Below, piece after piece: positions 12,602-27,336 of a DNA stretch of 64,000 bases. The translations under genes and the position numbers were made by a program. This DNA is from Daphnia carinata (taxonomy: Eukaryota; Arthropoda; Branchiopoda; Diplostraca; Daphniidae). Below the pieces are notes generated by a model. That model was not told the DNA's origin, ran no database searches, and saw nothing but the letters and a program-made list of their open reading frames with translations. The DNA lies in assembly GCF_022539665.2 (NCBI RefSeq), contig NC_081337.1:10020679-10084678 (forward strand), written 5' to 3'. Numbering within the stretch: the stretch's first letter is position 1; each line of letters opens with the position of its first letter.

Positions 12602-12931
12602 ACTGTTGAATTTTTGGTGCGCGACTGCACGATGTCTGACGAAAAATAAATATCTCCAGAAAATAATTTCTATAAACAGTTCAGCTGAAACCGAAAGCTA
12701 TGTGGCCTAGGCTCAAACACTTATGTATGATTCTCCTCCTCCATTTTTGCTTTTAATTAAGAATGGCTTTGATTGATATCACACATTCATGCTAAAAAAA
12801 TAAATTTCAACATGAAGTTATGTTTGTTGCTTTTGTTTTGTTTTATTGTACGTTAGGGCTTCATAAAAAAATAACAGAAGGTACATAAATTACCTAGAAT
12901 ATTCAATTGTATTACAATAGAAGTCTATTTT

Positions 12932-13237
12932 TTACCATTCTATTTTTAAATAAGCTATGGACGGTGAAGAAGCATACCCACGCCAAAAACCTTTTGCGTT
13001 TGTTGAGCGATATTTCAAAACATCGATAGCTAATGTTTCTTTAAAAATATATTTAAGTTCAATTCCTGGAGTTAAGTAAAGTGTAAAAATGGATTCATAT
13101 TTAACATTAACCTTTGGTATTTTCTGTGCGTAGCATTTAGATATAAATTTGTCGGCGCTGTAGCCAGACGGAAGCCCTTGGTCATGTGACCAGGTATTTC
13201 TTCCCCGAAAATCTCTGTCTCTGTCTTCGTCAGCCAT
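12932..13237 (-). CDS. doubtful small ORF antisense to the ATP synthase beta 5' region
   Basis: An uninterrupted 101-codon frame starts MADEDRDRDFRGRNTW in a good initiation context (GCTGCGATGGC). Its ATG is only 7 bp from the ATG of ATP synthase beta, in head-to-head orientation. I do not recognise the product; it has an acidic-basic N-terminus and an aromatic C-terminus (KGFWRGYASSP), and no signal peptide or membrane span. Because ATP synthase beta needs a 5' UTR here, the two transcripts would have to overlap. It may be a chance frame or an exon of an antisense transcript. Confidence 0.22.
   Translation of the reverse strand: MADEDRDRDFRGRNTWSHDQGLPSGYSADKFISKCYAQKIPKVNVKYESIFTLYLTPGIELKYIFKETLAIDVLKYRSTNAKGFWRGYASSPSIAYLKIEW
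13181..13190. promoter_or_regulatory. E-box/M-box-like site GTCATGTGAC
   Basis: This ten-base near-palindrome lies 55 bp upstream of the ATP synthase beta ATG and resembles USF/TFE-type bHLH sites (consensus GTCACGTGAC). A role in expression of this respiratory gene is inferred from position only. Confidence 0.3.
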
Positions 13238-13244
13238 CGCAGCA

Positions 13245-15584
<2,340 letters not shown>

Positions 15585-15860
15585 GTTACCAGGCGAAATA
15601 GAAAGAAACCCATCCCTCAGCTGTAGATTTGGAAGTCGCAAATGAAGAGAATACATGTCAATCTTTCACCACATGATTAACTCCAATCTTACGAGCGAGT
15701 TCCACCGCCAAGCTGCAGTTATTATCATAGCGTTGTGTAGATGTTCCGGATTCCTTTGTACAAAGTAAAGATGGAAACCGTTTATCTAACTTCTTTTCTT
15801 ATTCAACATCAATTCCAATTGTGGTCGTACTTGACAGTGCCAATCCCACCCGAACAAAAC

Positions 15861-15866
15861 AATAAA
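15861..15866 (+). terminator. polyadenylation signal of ATP synthase beta
   Basis: A canonical AATAAA lies 277 bp after the stop codon; a second A-rich AATAAA copy follows about 40 bp later. Which one is used cannot be told from sequence. Confidence 0.6.
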
Positions 15867-16110
15867 TCGCCCCAAATAAGATAGTGGAAATATAACTTTA
15901 AAAAATAAAACGTCTATTCGTTGGATAAAACAGTCATGGACAGGATACCTGATACCTACGAGCAGTTTTGGATCGGTCTGAATGAACTTCGGGGTAATAA
16001 CAATGCAAAAAGGATAAGTATTTCACGAGAAGCAGGGTAGTCATTGCGATCTTAATCCGTGTCGACCTTACAAGCTAAAATGTTTTCTAAGTGCTTCAGT
16101 TACATATTCT

Positions 16111-16191
16111 ATGGAAAATTTCTTTTTTTATACATTTGGCATTTGTGTGGTTGTCAACTTTTCATTTGTTCCGATGCTTAATGCTGAAACG
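16111..16191 (+). CDS. possible signal-peptide exon of a small secreted product
   Basis: Twenty-seven codons start at an ATG and read MENFFFYTFGICVVV, followed by a hydrophobic stretch ending LNAET, directly before a good donor (ACG|gtaaga). It looks like a signal peptide with cleavage after LNA. Two downstream acceptors could join in phase 0: one near 16340 gives about 30 more codons, and one at 16516 (ttttag|TGCC) gives 12. Neither product is recognised. This may be chance. Confidence 0.15.
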
Positions 16192-19100
16192 GTAAGAACA
16201 AAGCAACCATTATTCATATGTTGAATTTATCGATGAATCTTTTGTTTTCTCATTTTCAACAAATCTGAAATCTCGCCGTAAATGTCATACCTTTGACTTT
16301 CAAGATGCAGCAGACACGTTCCTTTCATTATTACAGACAGGTTCCTTCCTCCATTATTAAAACCCGCCCCTTCCGTGAAACAAGTGCTGCCACCATGATA
16401 ATTTCATTTTCAAACCACGTCGTTCCCGAGTAATTATATCTGCACAGTTCTAGCATGCATGTCTGTACTATTGACAGAGCGATTCCCATGGTTTTACGAT
16501 GTTGGTTAATATTTTAGTGCCAAAGATCCTTCGTATCCCGAAGCATGGAAGACTAGAGATTCGATGACATGGTACTGTCTATTTACGGGTCCGTTGCTGG
16601 GGTAAGTCTATCTGTTATTTCCTTGTATTGAAGCATGCTTCCATGTTTGGTGGTAGTAATGTTTACCGTCGTGCAGTTCGCGATCGACTCGTATATCCAT
16701 GGTCGTAAAGCTTTCTTTAAGAGATTCGTTTAAGGAATATCGTGATTCGTCCAAACTGGGGAAAAAAGAACGTAAATATTAGTTCCAGCTTCATGGTTTT
16801 TGTCATGTTTGGTCAGTCTAGATTTATGGGATCCACTTACATATCTATACGCGTAGCTATCAAAAGACTTGTTAGTTCTTTAGGGCTGTTTCCCAGGTAA
16901 CCTACTTTGTCAGATAAAACAGAAAAAGATTTGTAAATCTAAAATAACTAATAAGTTTAAAGTCATGTTCTGGCATGTGTCTTCGTTCAAAATTTACTGT
17001 CGCCATTCTTCTCCCCTCTGCCCACTGTCGCCACCTATCCATTGTTTGCTCCAATTTGAATTTCTAAAGTAAAAGGTCCTTTTTTATTTTTTGCTTTCCC
17101 TCGAGTAAACGATTTATGTTTGTTTTCTTGTATGTTTCCTGGACACTGCATGTCAACGAAAAAAGGGGAAAACTTTGACTGTGGTCATTTGCTGGTTAGT
17201 GTAAAAACAAACAAGAAAACACACATGTGTCCAGCCGTAAAGAAAAAGGGCTGAGTCTCGTCAGTGATTCGAACGTCGTAAATAGTTGCTTTCTTGTGGC
17301 ACATGTGAACGTGAAGTTGCGTTAAAAAGAAAAGAAACAAGTTCGAAGGCGAAAAGGAAAAACTTGACTTTTTGTCGCCATCAAATCCGTTTTCTTTATT
17401 ATTTTCTATTGTCGTTTGATGGCTCGAGCTTGCTTGTTTTTTTTTATTGGCTTCTCGTTTTGTGCGTAGTGTCGCGAAGAAAATCGAGAATCAGGAAGGG
17501 AAACGGGGTTGAGGGAAAGCAAACAAAAGCTACAGCATAATTGTTAAAAGGGAGAAAAAAAAGCCTTCCGGAAAAGGAAGCTTTGGGACTGGATCCGGAA
17601 GAACGGAAAAAATGAAACAAGATTTTTGTTTTGCCTACCTCATTCCTATGCTACCGAGAAAGAAAACGGATACGACAAGTAAAAAGAAAAGACTTTGGCA
17701 GGGCTGACGAATCAAACCTCTCAACTCTATTACTTACAAATTTAAAGGGCGGGCTGTGTCCGTAGCCTGCCCCTCCCCCTTTAGCTTTGATCATCTAATC
17801 CAACTGAAACCGACGTAAGCGCAGAATTTTTTTTTTATGGCATTCAATGTTTCTTTTTATCTCGTTCAGTAAATCAGGCATCCTTACGCAGGCCACACCT
17901 TTTTATTCACGTTGTTTTACCTTTTCACATGCAAGTTTTTGTTTTTGCTAAATGAACGATCTCTCTCGGGGTTACAAAATTCACTTAGCTTGAATGGCCA
18001 CACGAAATAACTGCGTATTTTTCGGTAAATTATAATTGCAGTCTTTCAGTTTTTGAACGCCACCGAGTGAGATCGTGATGCCCTCGGTTTTTAATGCAGT
18101 TATCGAGCCGCCAACTCTTATCACGCACCACCTTTCCTAATGAGATTAGTGCATTTGTTTATTTCCCTTTCTCTTTAATTTGTTGCCTAATGGCTAACTT
18201 TTTCCCTCCTCCGTCTGTAGGCTGTCTAAACGTTAGACTCCAAAATGGAAAAAAAAATTGAAAAATTTTCGCTAAACGTATAAAACCTTATTTCGTAAAA
18301 AGCTTGTTGATCTAACAAGATCTTTTGGTTCTCGTAATTTCTGAAAAGAAAAAAAGCTAGCGCTGTAGCAAAGCTCATGGAAAAGCCCATCGCCGATAAC
18401 ACAGAGGTCTATGGGATTATGGAAACACTTTTTTTTTAATAGATGAACAATGGATTGTCTCTATTACTTCTTCCGGATACGTGATATGCAAACATCCTCC
18501 CACTACTATTTTATTCAAAAATTAATGTCCACGACCTTGAATCGTTTTTTTAGCTGTTAATGTTTTAGAGGTTACACGATTTTGGGATAGCTGATCGATT
18601 GCACCAATTTTTTACGTTCAATAGAACTTGATGCACGACTTCGGGATCGTAAAACAAAAATCGAAATCCGTATGCGGATCGGAACCGATATGAAAATTGG
18701 AGCCGACTGAATAACGAAAAAGAAAGAACAAGATCCAACAAGATATAAACTGCAAAGGAGGGCGCCAACAAGGTTTTAAGGACGACAATTTCCAGCCAAA
18801 TATATGGGGGTATTGAGTGATGTCGACTCATGGATTTATCTTGTTTTACGCATGCACGAGGGTACGTAGCAGCAGTGCTATACAGCGGTTCAGAAATAGC
18901 TGAAAGGGGGGAATTTACGATGTGTCCTCAAACAGAAAAGGGGAGGATTGTTTCACAGTACATCCTCGTGGAGGACTAGTTGCCAAGATAGGGGCGGCCA
19001 ACGATGTTGTGTATTATTGAAACAATTTCTTCTCCGCCTCGTTCGGGAAAAGCGCGATTGAACTAAAAACCGGCTGTGCTTAAACTGGGTAGCGACTACA

Positions 19101-19992
19101 TCAGTCTTGTTCCACTCGATGAAAGGGAATGTAATGAGATTTTGTAATATGTTGTTTTGTGTTCTTCAAAGGGATTCATTGTCAGTCTGCGCTAATTAAT
19201 TTCGACTGATCTATTCTGGTTCGGACAGCACCTTCATTACGGTCGGCGTCATCTGTCGGGAAACGTGACACTTGAGAAGAATTAGATAGCCAAACCGTTT
19301 GCCCTGATGTGTTTGTTTATTTACTCGTCGGGGAAATCCATCCATTGGGAAGGTCTCGTTGGATGAGGCCGAGAGAAAAACAGGAGAAGGTGTTATTATG
19401 GTAATCATAAAGGGATATTTTTAACGCCGTGTCTGCTTCGTGAGCTTTTTGGTGCGTGAACGACCATGAATGACATACATACAGCCATTTTTCAACGGTG
19501 GTGGTCTTCCTGTTGGAAAACGAAGGCGGCAGCTGCTTCCGACATCCGCAAAAATAAAAGTGGAGGAAAAGACAAATAAAAAGAAAAAAAGCTGTTTAAC
19601 AGCACTCGACGGTGACGATAAAAGAACATGATGTAGTCCGAACGTGCCTTACTTCAAGCCCGTTGGCTACGTACGCCTCGTACCCATCCGGCAACGAAAA
19701 GCCTGGAGAGCTTTCTTGGCTCACATTGGTACCTCGACGTCGTCTGAGAGCATGCGTGATGTGTTGGAGTCATGTTAGTGTCTGCAGGGACATCGTTTTA
19801 CTCCGAGTTTTTCTCTGCAGTGGGTCGTTTCGCGTGAACCAGGCCAGTTCTTCCATTTTGTTTGGGGGACGTTTGAATGATTCTTTTTCGATCACCAAAA
19901 ACACGCGGAATTGGTGCCGGTCGATGGGTGACAACGCTCCGCATCGGACAAGTATCAGCAAAGATCTGCGTCAGTGTTGAGACGTTGATTGA

Positions 19993-22900
19993 ATGCAATC
20001 GGAGCTGATGGAGGACGAATCTCATTTGAACTCAATCCCTGCTGGACAATCGGCCCAGCAAAGAACACCTTCTCCATCCCGCTGCGTTGATTTAAATGTT
20101 TTTAGCTCTTCAATCAAATCAGATTCCTTTTTAAATTCTACCTCTGCCAAACATTCGTTACCGCATATTTCGCTCGGCACGTTTAACATGTCCACCTCCT
20201 CGCCAGTCTCGTCTCCTCCGCAGGTGCGGCAAGCGTCTTCGGTAGCGTCGTCAAATCGTAACGGACTGACTGGACTACCAAAAGTTGGCCGCCACCGACC
20301 GGTTGTGCGTAGCCAAAGTTCGCGGATCTCGCTCCTACGCCAGCCTCCGCCTAGTGCATCTAGCCTCACCAGCGGAAACGAGGAAGAACATTTCTCCATT
20401 CCGGAAAGGTAACCGCATTTATCTTTACATAAAAATTAAGTATTTAAAAGAAAAAAGTTCAATGCGTTTAAATTGAAAATTGAAGAATTGATTGACAACC
20501 TTGTCGACCACAGGTACGTCGAGTTTCGTGGCAGGAGTTGCAATCGTTGTTGGTGGTGGATCCCATTGACCGTCATTACGTCGATCATCGTCACGGCTGC
20601 CATCATCTGGTTATTCCAACCTTACGGTCTCTATCTAAACATCTATTTTTTCGTTTTGATTCAGTTCAGTTTCGATGTAGAATTAGCATGCAGAACGATG
20701 ATCCAGCATCAATAGTCAATTTTGTTTTTTCGATCTCTTGTTTTGTTGCTCATAGAGATACGGAGCACTCTAAAATAGGTTTGACTGACCATTCGGAAAA
20801 CTAATGGGATCAAGAGTGTCAGGCGCTTCTCACCCTGTCTGTCGGCTTTCCCTATTGCAAATTCAGACTCCGTCGTTGTCGACAAACGAAACTGGCCGTT
20901 ATCGGTCATTCGGCGCTGAACGACGCCTTACAACTGCCTTCCGCATTTTCTTTTTAAAGCTTTTCGATTCGCAAGCCTAATTCATCTCTTGAGACCCATT
21001 ACGCTTTGACGTTACACGATTCGCGTAGCCGCCGGTTTCAATCTATTTGCAATTAAAGTTTTTCTTTTATTTCCTTTTTTTTTTTATTGAAAAGGATTTC
21101 TGCTGTTCCGACTTGAGTGTTTTCACGTTGCTCGCTCGTTGACAGATTTTGAAACAACGTCTTACTATTGGGCGAACTCAAAGGTTGTTTACACGATTTC
21201 ATTTTTAGCGGTGGGGTACCTAACCTAGAAACAATAGTGAGGGGAAGGGAATTGCATTGAGGACCAAACTCTATATCTGTCTCTCATCTATAAATATGTG
21301 TAAAAACATACTCTATTTCTTAGCGCCGAGTAGGTAGGAGGAGACGCAAAAAAAAAAATTTTGTTTTTAAACAGCCCGCTATGGTTCTTGTTTAGCGAAG
21401 CGTAGCTGTTGATTTATGACCAACGTCACGCGCATTTTGTGTGTACGCCTTTCCAGACTTATCGCCGGATGATTAGAACCGTGTCGGTTCCCCTGGCATC
21501 TGAAAAACAACGACCCGTCATTTGAATTTCAAATTAAAGAAGAATACCTAGCATTTCTGGAATATTACGTTTGGATGCCAAAATGCTAATTAACCTTGCA
21601 GGATTAATGACGCATATTTTTATTTTCTTTGTTTTATATACTCAACATCAGGATTATTTGGTTACCCAGAATACCCGAACGCTACATCGCCCGAAGAACA
21701 GGAGCAAGGTGAAGTATGCACGACTCCTGCTTGCGTCAAAGCGGCAGCGCGTCTACTTGCTCGTCTCGACCCGTCGATTGATCCCTGCACGGATTTTTAC
21801 CGTTTCTCGTGCGGCCGTTTCCTTGATACCTACAGCGTCCCAGACGACTCTAATCAGCTTTCAACCCTGCAGGAAATGCAAGATGAAATGTTGCTGTCTA
21901 CTCGAAGTGAGCTGATTGCCGCCTTTTTCTTCCTGTTGGATTAAAGACCAACAAAAGATTGATGATCTAGCTTTGATGATTGCACTTTTTTTTTCCTTTA
22001 CAGAAGTGCTGGAGCAGCCGCACGATGGCGATGCTAATGTCAACGGATCCATCCGGAAAATCAAAGATTTCTACGCTTCGTGCATGAGTCCGCGTAAGTC
22101 AAACCCTATCGAGTTTTTCCTTGCCTTTCGCTAGAAAGCAATCAATGATTGTTTTGCATTCCTTTGAGGATTTCTTCTTTTTTTCAAACGCTTCTGTTAT
22201 CTGTCTTCGTTAAATCGATAAAAGAAAAACGACACGGCAGTGGAATTGAACCTAAACTATTCGAAAACAGAGTTGGAATGTAATAGCTTTACATTTAGTT
22301 AAAACTCCCGATCTTTTGTTCCGCATGACGACTTTATCCCTGGATGGTCAACATTGGTTTTGGCGATGACTGATGGCAGATTTGGACGATGCGGATTTTG
22401 GCAACGTTAGCGAGTTGCCACTGTTTGCTTTCCTACAACCGGGCGAACTAGGTGCTTGGCCGTTGCTCATGCTCGAGCCCGGCGACCGGCCACACGATCA
22501 TGCGTCACTCGAGCACCTGATCGGGACTTTGGCTGCGCTCCAAGTCCATAGCTTTGTTGACATTTACGTGACGCAGGACGAGAGGAACTCGTCTCAGTAC
22601 ATCCTTCAGGTATATATTGAAAACTTCATGCATAAGCTACTTTACCTGCCTGCCCGTCCGAGCGTTTATTGCTTGTTAAATATAGTGAACGCCGCACTGA
22701 TGGACTTCGAGGCAGGTTTGAACGAGAAGAAGATTAATTTAGTCTCAACTAAAGTTGATTAAATAATAATTTGTATTAATTAGTTGTAGGGTACTGCGCA
22801 GGTTTGCTAATCGTTCACGTCTTTGAGTTAGTTTTTTAAAGGTGAGCCACTGATGGAAAAAGATTGGTATGACGTGAGCAGGAATGAGACGGCGGCCAGA

Positions 22901-25900
22901 CATCTACGCTGCCTTCGCTCTTACCGCAACCTCATGGAGGAAACTATCCTTCTTCTGAGTGGCGGTCGGCGTGAGCCACTTGACGAACTCGACGATATGC
23001 TGGCCTTTGAGGCCCGCTTTGCAAAAGTAATTCACTTTTTTCTCTTTTTGTTTGCATAGTATGATTCTTTGCAACTGAAGTAGATTATCGATGTTGAAAC
23101 TGGTAATCCCAATTTGAATATTGACAGTTGAAAAACTTCAAACGTTAGAATTTTCCTGGAAAAGAAAAAAGGCACTAAGAAATGTCTGAGTCGTAACGGA
23201 CCAGGACGTATGCAATCTTATCACAGAATCGATCTCCATTTCTCTGTGTCACAGAATCAGTTGTTTGCGTAAACCTCCCCCTTTTTTTTTTCAGATTACT
23301 TCCCTCAGTGTCTGCTTCACATTTTCATCTTATACCGGGGTTTATGTAGTCAAAAAAGAAAACAGAGAAAAACCAGAGAATAAAAAGCTCAGAGATAACA
23401 AAACGTAAGAGATATTTTGCTGTTCCAGCCAATAATTCTCCACGATCACAGCAGTAAAGCACGAGCCCGGAAGATGCGACTCAACGATGTTGTCAGCCAT
23501 CATCCTTTATCATTTTTATGGCTTTCTTTCTTGCCATTTTAGGTTTCAAAAAAAAAAAAAAAAAAAAAAAAGAAAATTCCAGTTTCACATAAAGAATAAC
23601 AATTAACAGTTCATTCTTTTTGTTTGTTTTTTTATGCGATACAGATTTCCAGTACCTTCTGCGCTGATGGTGACTTGATTTTGGACCCGACCAACGACTC
23701 GAATCGCACTACAAGTAACAACGAAGATCTGGAGAATGCTGCCTTCCATCACGATACCATCGTCGAACATCGGTTGAATCTCTCCGATATGGAGACCCAA
23801 TTTCCTGCGGTAAACAAAGTGTTCTTTGCTTTACCGATTTTCAAAATCTCTCTTTTTTCTCTCTTAAAGTGTATGTACAAGCAACTGGCGTGATTGCATT
23901 GCATTGTTCAATTTCTTTTTTTTTTTTCGTCGTTCCGCCAAAATGTGGGAATGCAACCTTGACATATCTTCCTTTTTGATTAGACGTCTCCTTCCCTCCC
24001 GCTCTTGCACACTCCCCTATATATGCACTTTAGAGAAACATTTTGCTTCATTTCATATTTGGTCCGTATCGATCTACTTTCGATGCCAGTTCCGCTTGAT
24101 AAATATTCAATCTTTTCGAGTGGGAACAGCATCAACATGAAATTCTCAATTGAGTTACGTTCAGTTTTGATGGAATCCAGTATGAATCTAATTAAGTAGA
24201 ACGGTTTGGGGGGTGGATGCGAGTGCCCGTGCCAAGTAGGGCGACATTTTCGACGCGCTCGGCTGATTCTTTCTTCACTGCTGCCTACTTTTATCTTTAT
24301 TGATAGATTTCTGTTTTGTTTTTTTATTGTACATATTTCTTCCATCCGGTAACTAAATCATTAATTAGTGCGCATATAGACGTACCCGTCTATTGGCGTC
24401 GGCCATAGTCCCACCGTTAACGACGCTGGGGATGCACAAAGATCTAGCGCAGACGCTTCGCTTAGCGACTATCTTTAGAAAACTCGGACAAAACCCGCTT
24501 GATGAACCTTTTCGTTACGAACAAGCTGCAACATGCAGTTCCTGCCCGACCTAATTCTCAAGATCGGGTTCAGGCTTATAGGATGTATTCACGTTAGGAG
24601 ATATGCAAACACTTACGTAGAGCAGCTTATGAAACGAGAAATCAGGGCTTTTTAGATGGCTTGTAAAGTGAAAGGCACGCGTTGCAGGATTCCTTTCTGA
24701 CGCACTAACACTTTTAAATTTTATGTCACCAGATCAACTGGACAGCAGCGGTGGAGACTCTCCTTCGAGCGACTGGCTTAAGCGATAAAGATCGGGCAGC
24801 TTTGCTGTTGTCTGACATGCCCGTCAGTCTGCAGTGTCGCGACTTCCTACCCGAACTGGGCAACCTCCTCACTACGACACCATCCAGGTAGGTTGTTGTC
24901 TGTCTAAGCTATTCGCATATCGTGATTTTCACTTTTTTGTTTGTAACATTGAAAAATATCCCGACATTTAAAAAAAAAATAAGGACCGTGACCAACTACT
25001 TGATATGGCGATTCGTCTATAAATCAATGCCGCTCATCACGACGCGCTTCCTCAAGATGTGGACCAACTTTAAGCAGAGCGTGCCCAATTTGGGCGAGGA
25101 GCGCATCTATCTCACGAGGTGCGTATCTTTTGCTTATGATTCCAGCTTCTTTTTTTGAAATGCAAGTCGGGAAACCCCTTTGACCTTCGTACCTGTATAG
25201 GTGGAAGCAGTGCGTCGCATTAGTTAATGAAGGTTTTGGATTAGTGGCCGCTCATCTTTACGTTACCAAAATGGCCTCAAATTGGACCAACACTTGGGTA
25301 ACTAGCGCACATCAAAATATGTTTTCGTGCACGGCTGTTCGATCTTCATAGTGGTCCCCAAACGCACTGTAGATTCTGCGGCTGATCGACGAACTAAAAG
25401 AGGCCTTCGGCGCCAGCATCACACGCCAAGAATGGATCGAAGAAGAGATGACTCTACGTCTACTGGAGAAAGTAAAACAGTTTCAAATTTTTGTTACAGT
25501 ATCGGTAGTTGTTCATATCCTAAAGAAATTGGGCAAAACTCATAACGAGAAGGCAGAAGAACGTGATAATGACCTCATTCCGGTTGCCCTGTTATTTCTA
25601 GTTGGAGGCAATGGGCTCCAAGATTGGCTATCCCAACAAAATTCTCAACCTGACTCAGTTGGATCTCGATTATCAGGAGGTACGTGAAAACTTGTTTGCA
25701 TAATTATTATTTACTACGCTTTAACAGCTTGATGGCCAATTTTGCTCATCGTTATTTCTACCATGAATTGTAGGTTAATTACGTTTTTATTCATTCTAGC
25801 TTCACATTGACAACGGTCACATTTTGTTCAACGTCATGCGTATAAGGCGTCACGAAGTCTGGCGCGAAATTCAAAAAGTCTTTCAGCCTCCACCTAAAGA

Positions 25901-27336
25901 GAAGTAAGTACTAAATGCAGTTGTGTGTCTCCTATAGCTACAACGTATCGATTTGCATTTTTTTTTTTTTAGAGAATGGCTAGTTCAACCGCTGGTCGTC
26001 AATGCCTTCCACAATCCATCGACCAACGAGATCAGTAATACTTCCTCCCTGGTATACGCGTTCTTTTCATTTCTAAAATCCCCTTTTATGTCCATTACCA
26101 TCGCATAGTTTTTCCACTAGGCATCCTTCGTGAGCCTTTCTTCAACCTAGACCTACCGAGGTATTAGAACGCTCTGAAATCGCTTGTAAAATACCATTTA
26201 AGTTATATAACGAGGACGTTGTTTTTCTTTGTTTTGTCCGCGTCCCAAGGTACATGACGTACGGCAATCTAGGAGTCGTGATTGGGCATGAAATTGTTCA
26301 CGGTTTCGATGTCAACGGTATGTGTTAGCTGTTTTCTACATTTGTGTTTGGCTCGCTTAATGAAGTCTGATTAAATTTCCGATTGTTGGTATGGCAAGGA
26401 CGGAGGTACGATCGGCACGGCAACATGACACAATGGTGGAGCGAGTCGCTAATGCGCGATTTCAGTCAGCGGGCTGACTGTTTCATTCAGCAGTACGCCG
26501 CCTTCACCATCGACCACATCGATAAACCGGTTAGTCGTTTTTCCCCTTCTGATAAAGTCAATTTGACTTTGTTTCTTTTCTTGCGTTGTTTGATATTCGT
26601 GACACCTACGATTTGTCATGCACTGCAGAAAAAAAAACGGGAACGGACAAACAGCAAAAAAAAAAAAAAATGTCTACGAGGCCCAGTTGTTTGATAATCT
26701 TGTAAAAGAAAAGAGGGTTAAACAGACAGCTATTTACATATGTTTTCTACACCATCGAAACTAGAGCTTCCTAATTTAATTTGATTATTCCAACTTTTTC
26801 TTGGGAACTGTGAGGCGGCAAATTTCAAACCCGAGGAAGACGGACGCTATTGTTTGGTACAAAAGAAAAAAACTTTCGATTCTTTTTTGTTGCAATAAAA
26901 AAAAAAGGTTGACGGAAACAGAACACTGGGCGAAAATGTATGCGACAGTGGTGGTCTGGCCCATGCGTGGACAGCATATAAATCAAATTCAAGAGCCATA
27001 GGCGAGGAGAGACATAGACCCGAGTTGCGACTGCCAGGTGTCAACTACACCGACGACCAACTTTTCTTCATCACTTATGGACAGGTTTTTTTTTTCTTAT
27101 ATGCCTCCTTTTATTTTGCATAACATTGTACAGCAATTACTTTGCTTACATCACGACAGATTTGGTGCGAGGTGCTTAATGCTGATGGCTACGAGAAGTA
27201 CACCAAAGAAGCTCATAGTCCGGGCAAGTACCGTGCCAACGGCGTCCTTCAAAATAGTCCTACTTTCTCTGAAGTGTTCCATTGTCCAGCCGACAGTCCG
27301 ATGAACCCAGTCAACAAATGCCAACTCTGGAGCTAA
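19993..27336 (+). CDS. M13 family metallopeptidase (neprilysin/ECE-like), type II membrane
   Basis: Zinc endopeptidase expected to cleave peptides at the cell surface. The model has 19 exons and 917 residues: 19993..20408, 20514..20626, 21670..21906, 22004..22093, 22380..22609, 22847..23026, 23645..23809, 24733..24887, 24984..25118, 25201..25297, 25373..25471, 25602..25679, 25800..25903, 25973..26034, 26121..26160, 26250..26317, 26399..26529, 26908..27084 and 27160..27336. A Ser/Pro-rich cytoplasmic tail (1-138) precedes one membrane span (WIPLTVITSIIVTAAIIWLF, about 154-173). M13_N begins VCTTPACVKAAARLLARLDPS. Zinc motif HEIVH is at about 747-751 (normally HExTH-like), GENVCD supplies the third ligand Glu (about 809), and the chain ends CQLW. 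In-frame start follows a TGA just upstream. The exon-6 acceptor (gtgag|CC) is weak, and the segment before ILREPFF lacks the usual FPAG. Confidence 0.92.
20627..21669 (+). other. M13 gene intron 2 (after the membrane span)
   Basis: A 1.04-kb phase-1 intron separates the transmembrane exon from the ectodomain exons. It contains T runs near 21070-21090 and an A run near 21347. No exon-like segment fits the required phase. Confidence 0.6.
23027..23644 (+). other. M13 gene intron 6 with an A24 tract
   Basis: A 618-bp phase-0 intron. It holds a run of 24 A residues at 23548-23571. No other feature is apparent. Confidence 0.6.
23810..24732 (+). other. M13 gene intron 7 with a possible poison exon
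   Basis: A 923-bp phase-0 intron. A GC-richer segment from 24380 follows an acceptor (gcatatag) and is open in the host frame for 32 codons before a TAG at 24476-24478. It does not resemble M13 sequence, and skipping it gives the conserved protein. Confidence 0.4.
26530..26907 (+). other. M13 gene intron 17
   Basis: A 378-bp phase-0 intron rich in A runs, ending in a purine-rich acceptor (aaaaag|GTTGAC) with no pyrimidine tract. Joining it gives the conserved VDGNRTLGEN segment, so the boundary is well supported by protein. Confidence 0.7.

Larger units (their letters stand above)
12602..13244. other. intergenic region between ALG3 and ATP synthase beta
   Basis: About 640 bp separate the divergent start codons of ALG3 and ATP synthase beta. 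Both promoters should lie here. The section nearest ATP synthase beta carries an E-box-like site and a 101-codon antisense open frame, listed separately. Confidence 0.6.
15585..19992. other. long intergenic region upstream of the M13 peptidase gene
   Basis: The ATP synthase beta 3' UTR occupies the first part, with an AATAAA signal at 15861-15866. The remainder should carry the promoter and possible non-coding first exons of the M13 peptidase gene. A small signal-peptide-like open exon at 16111-16191 is listed separately. Nothing else in the region has firm coding support. Confidence 0.5.

Noticed and set aside
16515-16600. exon-like segment AKDPSYPEAWKTRDSM ending before gtaagt
   Set aside because: It has acceptor and donor, but no upstream phase-2 exon or downstream exon could be found, so no gene model is possible.
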